Positions 60,185-64,000 of a DNA stretch of 64,000 bases are shown here, in pieces. The notes under the pieces are model-generated. The model had not been told where the DNA came from. It did not search any database and was given only the letters and a program-made list of their open reading frames with translations. Within the stretch, counting starts at the first letter, position 1. Every line of letters begins with the position of its first letter. Source of the stretch: Planctomycetota bacterium (GTDB lineage Bacteria > Planctomycetota > JAJSAM01 > JAJVHW01). Made by a program: the position numbers and the translations under genes. The DNA is taken from assembly GCA_021776825.1 (NCBI GenBank), contig JAJFFG010000127.1, forward strand, positions 1 through 64,000, given 5' to 3'.

Positions 60185-61315
60185 CAGCGTCAGGCTCTTC
60201 CGGAACCCCGTCAGGTTCTCGCAGCCATCCTTCGTCACGAGAACCATGTCCTCCAACCGGACGCCGCCCACGTGTTCGTAATAGAGGCCGGGCTCGACCG
60301 TGACGACCGCGCCCTCGGGGAGGCGGCTCGGGCGGGGGCCGAACGACGGGGGCTCGTGGATATCCAGGCCCACGCCGTGGCCGGTCCCATGGAAGAAGCC
60401 CTGGTTCCGACCGTTCACCGGACCCGTCGGGAAGCCCGTCTCGTCGAAGAGCGCGCGAATGCCGTGGTGGATCGCCTCGGCGTCGCAGTCGGCGTGGATG
60501 CGGTCGAACGCATACTGCTGCCCCGCTTCGACCGCGGCGTAGATCTCGCGCAGTCGCTTCGACGGCTTCCCTCGCACGACCGTGCGCGTCATGTCCGCGA
60601 AGTAGCCGCTCTCGGTGTGCCGCGGGAAGATGTCGAAGATGATCGGCTGGCCGCTGCGGACCGGTCCGGAACCGATGTCGTGCGGGTCGACGCACTGGTC
60701 CCCCACCGCGACGATCGTGTGCCGACCGATGCAGCCGTCAGCGAGCAGCGACACGTGGATCTCGCGACGCAGGAGCTCGGCGGTCACGCGCTCGCCGCCC
60801 CAGCGGAGCCAGCCACCGCGGACCGTGGCCTCTCGCAGGATCGTGAGAGCGCGTTCGAGCGAGCGTTCGGTGGCCGCCTGCGCAGCACGAATGCCCGCAA
60901 GCTCGTCGGGACGCTTGTGCATCCGCTCGACGAAGAACGGCGCTCGTCGCCACGTCACGGCGACTCCCGCGGCGCGCAACGCGTCGGCGGTCCGAACGGG
61001 GAAGTCCTCCGGCACCTCGACCGCGTCCACGCCCTTGTCCTGCAGGACGGCGGTTCCGATCTCGACGAGATCCGGGCGGCGGCCAGTGAGCGGTTCCGTA
61101 CGACGTTCGAGTCGACGACGCCACAGCGCCTGGTCGACCACATGCGTCACGCGCGCCTGTCGACGAGCACGACCGATCTCCAACGGCGACGCGAGGAGGT
61201 ACGTCCGGCTTCCCTTGCGGAACCAGAAGACCGGGTCGGTGAAGGACATGCCCGTGGCGTAGAGCATGTCGGCGCTGCGATCGCTCGCGGCGTGAAGGCA
61301 CTCGTTGCGTGACAT
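60173..61315 (-). CDS. M24-family metallopeptidase (Xaa-Pro aminopeptidase-like)
   Basis: The 380-residue protein from ATG 61315 has an N-terminal creatinase-like domain (residues of about 1-150) and a C-terminal pita-bread domain. The metal ligands are all visible in order: Asp in IIFDIFPRH, Asp in YFADMTRTV, His in FFHGTGHGVGLDIHE, Glu in TVEPGLYY and Glu in GVRLEDMVLV. This pattern fits Xaa-Pro aminopeptidase or dipeptidase activity. No signal peptide is present, so it is cytosolic. The 41-bp gap from the upstream Nudix gene suggests co-transcription. Its last codons are mirrored in an inverted repeat. Confidence 0.88.
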   Translation of the reverse strand: MSRNECLHAASDRSADMLYATGMSFTDPVFWFRKGSRTYLLASPLEIGRARRQARVTHVVDQALWRRRLERRTEPLTGRRPDLVEIGTAVLQDKGVDAVEVPEDFPVRTADALRAAGVAVTWRRAPFFVERMHKRPDELAGIRAAQAATERSLERALTILREATVRGGWLRWGGERVTAELLRREIHVSLLADGCIGRHTIVAVGDQCVDPHDIGSGPVRSGQPIIFDIFPRHTESGYFADMTRTVVRGKPSKRLREIYAAVEAGQQYAFDRIHADCDAEAIHHGIRALFDETGFPTGPVNGRNQGFFHGTGHGVGLDIHEPPSFGPRPSRLPEGAVVTVEPGLYYEHVGGVRLEDMVLVTKDGCENLTGFRKSLTLDVE

Positions 61316-61356
61316 GGGCCGAGTCTCGCCGAGAGAGGCGGTTCTCAGAGGCTGTT

Positions 61357-61965
61357 TCAGATCAACTCGTCCAGCCGATCGATGACCAGGGAGCTCCACG
61401 TCTCGAACGATCCGCGCTCCTCGCGGCAGAGACGCTGGACCTCCGCCAACGCGACGAACCGTCCATCAAGCGTGTCGGTCTCGCGCACGGTGACGTCAGC
61501 AGCCGTCTCGACGACGTGGACGAGACCGAAGTGCACGCTGCCGACGTCGGTGCTGTCGTCGTTGAGGATGCCGACAGCGCGGCTCGTCCACGATCCGCCC
61601 ATGTGGAGTTCCTCGTCGATCTCGCGCCGCATGCCCTCGACGAGCATGTCGGCACCCTGCGCCACGCCATCCACCGGGTTGACGTGCCCACCGATCCCGA
61701 TCGATCGCTTGCCGTGCAGGCGGCTCTCGCCACCGGCTGCGAGGCGCCGCGTGAGGAACACGTCGGTGCCGCGCACCACCACGCAGTACGGGATGAGCTG
61801 CTTCATGGAGGCGTCGAGCTCGGCGTGCCGGCGCTCTACGAAGAACCCCCGCTCGGCCATGCGACCGAGCAACGCCTCCATTGCTGCGGCGTCCGGAACC
61901 TGCAGTCCCTGCGGCACGACGTCCACGAACAGATCGAGGCGCTTCACGACGTAGACGAACTCCAT
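61357..61965 (-). CDS. Nudix-family hydrolase
   Basis: The 202-residue protein starts at ATG 61965. The Nudix box is recognisable as GGHVNPVDG followed by GMRREIDEELHMGG, with the REx2EE core (Glu residues for Mg binding). The longer N-terminal part (QLIPYCVVVRGTDVFLTRR) is typical of a phosphoesterase-type Nudix group that I recall as predicted phosphoesterases. The substrate is unknown; nucleotide-linked metabolites are usual. A longer ORF upstream overlaps the divergent CPBP gene and is not used. Confidence 0.82.
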   Translation of the reverse strand: MEFVYVVKRLDLFVDVVPQGLQVPDAAAMEALLGRMAERGFFVERRHAELDASMKQLIPYCVVVRGTDVFLTRRLAAGGESRLHGKRSIGIGGHVNPVDGVAQGADMLVEGMRREIDEELHMGGSWTSRAVGILNDDSTDVGSVHFGLVHVVETAADVTVRETDTLDGRFVALAEVQRLCREERGSFETWSSLVIDRLDELI

Positions 61966-62048
61966 GCGCGGACTGTATCGAGCGCTACGGACGCGCAGTC
62001 GGGCGGCGGGCTCTCGGCAGCGCGACTGGTTTCTGATTGGATTGCGGC

Positions 62049-62711
62049 GTGTCGGCACTCCCCCACGCCCTGCCGTACGTGCTCTTCGTCGCCATCGCGA
62101 TGCTGACGGACGTCGTTCCCCCCGGTTTCGCCCCGTGGATCGATGCCGTCCGCGTCGTCGTCGTCGGTGCGGTTCTGATCGCGCTCGCGCGATCGGGTGC
62201 CTACCCCGAGTTGCGTGTTCGGACTCCCCGTAGCGGGACGAGGGCTCGAGCGACCGCGCTGGCGCTCACGGCGGGCGTGCTGGTCGGCCTCGTCTGGATC
62301 CCACTCGGCGATCCCGACCTCGTCCCGCTGCTGGGCGAGCGCGGCGGCTTTGACACCGCGGCGCCCTACATGGGTGTGCGCATCGCGTTCCGGCTCGCCG
62401 CGCTCTGCCTCGTCGTGCCCTTCGCGGAAGAGCTCCTGGTGCGCTCGCAGCTCCCGCGTTGGGTCGATGCTGGCGACGGCGACTGGCGCGACGCTCCTGT
62501 CGGCGTGTTCAGCGTGCGCGCGTTCGTGATCGCCGTGGCGTTCTTCACGGTCACGCACCCGGAGTGGCTCGCCGCCCTGGTCACGGCTGTGATCTGGATG
62601 CTCCTACTCGCGCACACGCGACGCCTCCGCGACGTGGTGCTGTCCCACGCGGTCGCCAACGCCGTCTTCGCAGTTCAGGTGCTCGAGCGCGAGGAGTGGC
62701 AGTGGTGGTAG
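62049..62711 (+). CDS. CPBP-family (Abi/CAAX-like) intramembrane protease
   Basis: The 220-residue protein starts at GTG 62049; a TTG 12 bases upstream is in frame. It has about six to seven hydrophobic helices. The CPBP motifs are present: EELLVR (EExxxR) at about residue 125, FFTVTH (FxxxH) and SHAVAN (HxxxN). CPBP proteins are glutamic-type intramembrane proteases. The size and short loops resemble the CAAX-related proteases found with exosortase systems, but no exosortase or PEP-CTERM protein is seen here. The stop overlaps the start of the DUF2752 gene. Confidence 0.87.
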   Translation: MSALPHALPYVLFVAIAMLTDVVPPGFAPWIDAVRVVVVGAVLIALARSGAYPELRVRTPRSGTRARATALALTAGVLVGLVWIPLGDPDLVPLLGERGGFDTAAPYMGVRIAFRLAALCLVVPFAEELLVRSQLPRWVDAGDGDWRDAPVGVFSVRAFVIAVAFFTVTHPEWLAALVTAVIWMLLLAHTRRLRDVVLSHAVANAVFAVQVLEREEWQWW

Positions 62712-63235
62712 GCGCCAGTCCCGGGAACGCCGAGCCTCCACCACCGGTTGACGGTGACGTGAAGCCGCCGCTGCGCGCCACGTTCGACTCGAGCCGAGGA
62801 GCGATGCTGCGTCTGGTCCTCGCCGTCGTCGGCGTGATCGGCGCCATCGCGTTCGCCCACTGGATCACGCTGCCAGAGGTCTCGTTCTGCACGTTCCAGA
62901 TCGCCACCGGCCGACCGTGCCCGGGCTGCGGGATGACGCGCTCCGTCGTCAACCTGGCACAGGGCAGCGTTCTGAGTTCGCTGCGCTTCCATCCTCTGGG
63001 CGTGGTGATGGTGGGCGGCCTGCTGGCCGGACTGTACGGCGCCCTGATGGGCGTCCTACGCGGCCACGATCCGGTGTGGGACTTCCTCGAGCGCCGCGGT
63101 CACTGGATCGCGACTGGCTTCATCCTCGCCCTGCTCGTCGTCTGGATCGTCCGCGCCTACGTCGTCCCCGACTGGTCCCCCGACCCGATCCGAGAAGGCG
63201 CCGGCTGGCACACCTTGCTGTCTCCATTCTTCTAG
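62702..63235 (+). CDS. DUF2752 membrane protein
   Basis: The 177-residue protein starts at GTG 62702 (or 62705) inside the last codons of the CPBP gene. The DUF2752 signature TGRPCPGCGMTRSVVNLAQG, with two conserved cysteines, sits after the first helix; two or three further helices follow (about 108-128 and 140-162). The function of the family is unknown. Coupling to an intramembrane protease gene is worth noting. The structured repeat block D starts directly after its stop. Confidence 0.85.
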   Translation: MVVGASPGNAEPPPPVDGDVKPPLRATFDSSRGAMLRLVLAVVGVIGAIAFAHWITLPEVSFCTFQIATGRPCPGCGMTRSVVNLAQGSVLSSLRFHPLGVVMVGGLLAGLYGALMGVLRGHDPVWDFLERRGHWIATGFILALLVVWIVRAYVVPDWSPDPIREGAGWHTLLSPFF

Positions 63236-63236
63236 T

Positions 63237-63282
63237 TCACGGCGATTGCAGGGCAATGCGCTGGTGACGCCGATCGGGGCGG
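63237..63282 (+). repeat. Composite structured repeat, block D, truncated head
   Basis: The first 46 bases after the DUF2752 stop carry the left half of hairpin H1 (TCACGGCGATTGCAGG) without its right partner, followed at once by a full unit. This looks like a unit cut short by deletion. Confidence 0.65.
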
Positions 63283-63478
63283 GTCACGTCGATTGCAGGG
63301 CGATCGGCTGGTGGACGCTGACCGGGCCATGCGGCAATCGCCGCGCCTCCGGTGTTTCTGGTCGGCTCCGCGGATGCGTCACCTCGACCGCGAGTGCGTT
63401 GCCCTTCGGTCGCATCCTTGCGGGGCCTCATCTCCCGCGTCACGGCGCTAGCGCTGACGCGCAACCGCCGCGCCCCGG
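63283..63478 (+). repeat. Composite structured repeat, block D, unit 1 (196 bp)
   Basis: The unit starts GTCACGTCGATTGC; H1 closes with GCAATCGCCGCGCC. The spacer GGTCGGCTCCGCGG has stem GGATGCG/CGCATCC and inner CTCG/CGAG. H3 contains GGCGCTAGCGC and ends in CGCGCCCCGG. Confidence 0.88.
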
Positions 63479-63674
63479 GTCACCGCGATTGCAGGGCGAT
63501 CGGCTGGTGGACGCTGACCGGGCCCTGAGGCAATCGCCGCGCCTCCCGAGTTTCTGGTCGGCTCCGCGGCTGCGTCACCTCGACCGCGAGTCCATTGCCC
63601 CTCGGTCGCATCCTTGCGTGGCCTCACTCCCCGCGTCACGGCGCTTGCGCTGACGCGCAACCGCCGCGCCCCGG
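63479..63674 (+). repeat. Composite structured repeat, block D, unit 2 (196 bp)
   Basis: This tandem copy starts GTCACCGCGATTGC. The spacer stem is GGCTGCG opposite CGCATCC, so one pair is mismatched in this copy. H3 is GGCGCTTGCGC then GCGCAACCGCC. Confidence 0.88.
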
Positions 63675-63869
63675 GTCACGTCGATTGCTGGGGCTCGGTT
63701 GGTGACGCGCATCGGGGCAGTCGGCAATCGCCGCGCCTCCGGTGTTTCTGGTCGGCTCCGCGGATGCGTCACCTCGACCGCGAGTGCGTTGCCCTTCGGT
63801 CGCATCCTTGCGGGGCCTCCATTGCCCGCGTCACGCTGCTTGCGCTTGAGCGCAACCAGCGCGCCCCGG
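63675..63869 (+). repeat. Composite structured repeat, block D, unit 3 (195 bp)
   Basis: This tandem copy starts GTCACGTCGATTGC. The spacer matches unit 1 (GGATGCG/CGCATCC). H3 is of the GCTG/CAGC type as in block B left. It ends CGCGCCCCGG before the junction GTGAGGATCCGG. Confidence 0.88.
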
Positions 63870-63918
63870 GTGAGGATCCGGACCGGACTCGTCCCCGCCA
63901 ACCTCGCGCGATCGCTTC

Positions 63919-63972
63919 GTCAACGGCACCGTAGGGGCGGACCCCCTGGTCCGCCCCTACGGCGCCGTTGAC
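63919..63972. repeat. Perfected REP-like palindrome, block D tail
   Basis: Bases 63919-63943 and 63948-63972 are inverted repeats with 24 of 25 pairs matching around a CCCT loop. The centre holds GTAGGGGCGGACC (63931-63943) and its complement. It carries a GTAG foot on both strands, unlike the one-sided hairpins in the other blocks. It looks like two facing tail modules fused at their REP-like hairpins. The 28 bases to the window end show no gene. Confidence 0.8.
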
Positions 63973-64000
63973 GATGCCGAACCCCATGGATCGGAGGAGG

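Noticed and set aside
63283..63869. Possible CRISPR array
   Set aside because: Units are about 196 bp and conserved over nearly their full length. There are no short repeats with unique spacers and no cas genes in the window.

Overview
The window is 64 kb of very GC-rich bacterial chromosome with frequent GTG starts and many GTGA, ATGA and TGATG stop/start overlaps. Several traits point to a member of the Planctomycetota: families of secreted HEAT, TPR and PQQ-propeller proteins, secreted squalene-cyclase-like toroids, a MoxR/DUF58/BatA/VWA operon, a conserved 56-residue coiled-coil protein, an ECF sigma factor with a FecR-type partner, and a secreted FHA/HEAT repertoire. This placement is inferred from gene content only; no rRNA or tRNA gene was found.

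Layout. 0.3-4 kb: an orphan molybdate-type binding lipoprotein, overlapped by a lipoprotein that joins a Cys-phosphatase motif to a CxxCH haem motif, then a divergent FHA-GAF-AAA+-Fis regulator. 4-9.7 kb: a large secreted HEAT protein, a trifunctional AroD-AroE-AroK protein and a secreted protein of unknown function. 9.8-16 kb (minus strand): a housekeeping operon, psd-pssA-folK-panC-ispE, followed by a membrane protein and a secreted toroid protein. 16-24 kb: enolase, an FtsB-like protein, a secreted propeller protein, two small proteins and a 1076-residue secreted multi-domain protein. 24-25 kb: pyrF with an unusual active-site Glu. 25-37.6 kb: moxR, DUF58, BatA-like, VWA, a giant PQQ/TPR protein and a toroid protein. 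38.4-48.4 kb: an ECF sigma factor, a FecR-type protein, a DUF4175-like membrane protein, two secreted coiled-coil proteins and a third toroid protein, mostly with overlapping ends. 49.7-52.3 kb: an rlmI-like methyltransferase, a membrane protein and larE (minus strand). 52.4-59 kb: five secreted proteins (a HEAT plus hydrolase-fold pseudoenzyme, a HEAT-tailed protein, a Gly/Arg-rich protein, a TPR protein and a HEAT protein). 60-63.2 kb: an M24 peptidase, a Nudix hydrolase, a CPBP intramembrane protease and a DUF2752 protein.

The most interesting content is not protein-coding. Four gene-free blocks (37.6-38.4, 48.4-49.7, 59.0-60.2 and 63.2-64.0 kb) hold one family of composite structured repeats. 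Each array starts at or just after a stop codon and reads away from that gene. It has one to three tandem units of about 196 bp, a conserved GATCCGG-containing junction, and then modules carrying REP-like palindromes with a GTAG or GTAC foot. Three hairpins inside the unit and the REP-like hairpin show paired, compensating base changes between copies, which argues for selection on RNA or single-strand structure. At several gene ends the last codons, including the stop, are mirrored on the far side of a hairpin core. In the blocks between convergent genes, two arrays face each other.

Gene functions are assigned from motifs and remembered family signatures only; no database search was possible. 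Most secreted repeat proteins are described by architecture, not by function.
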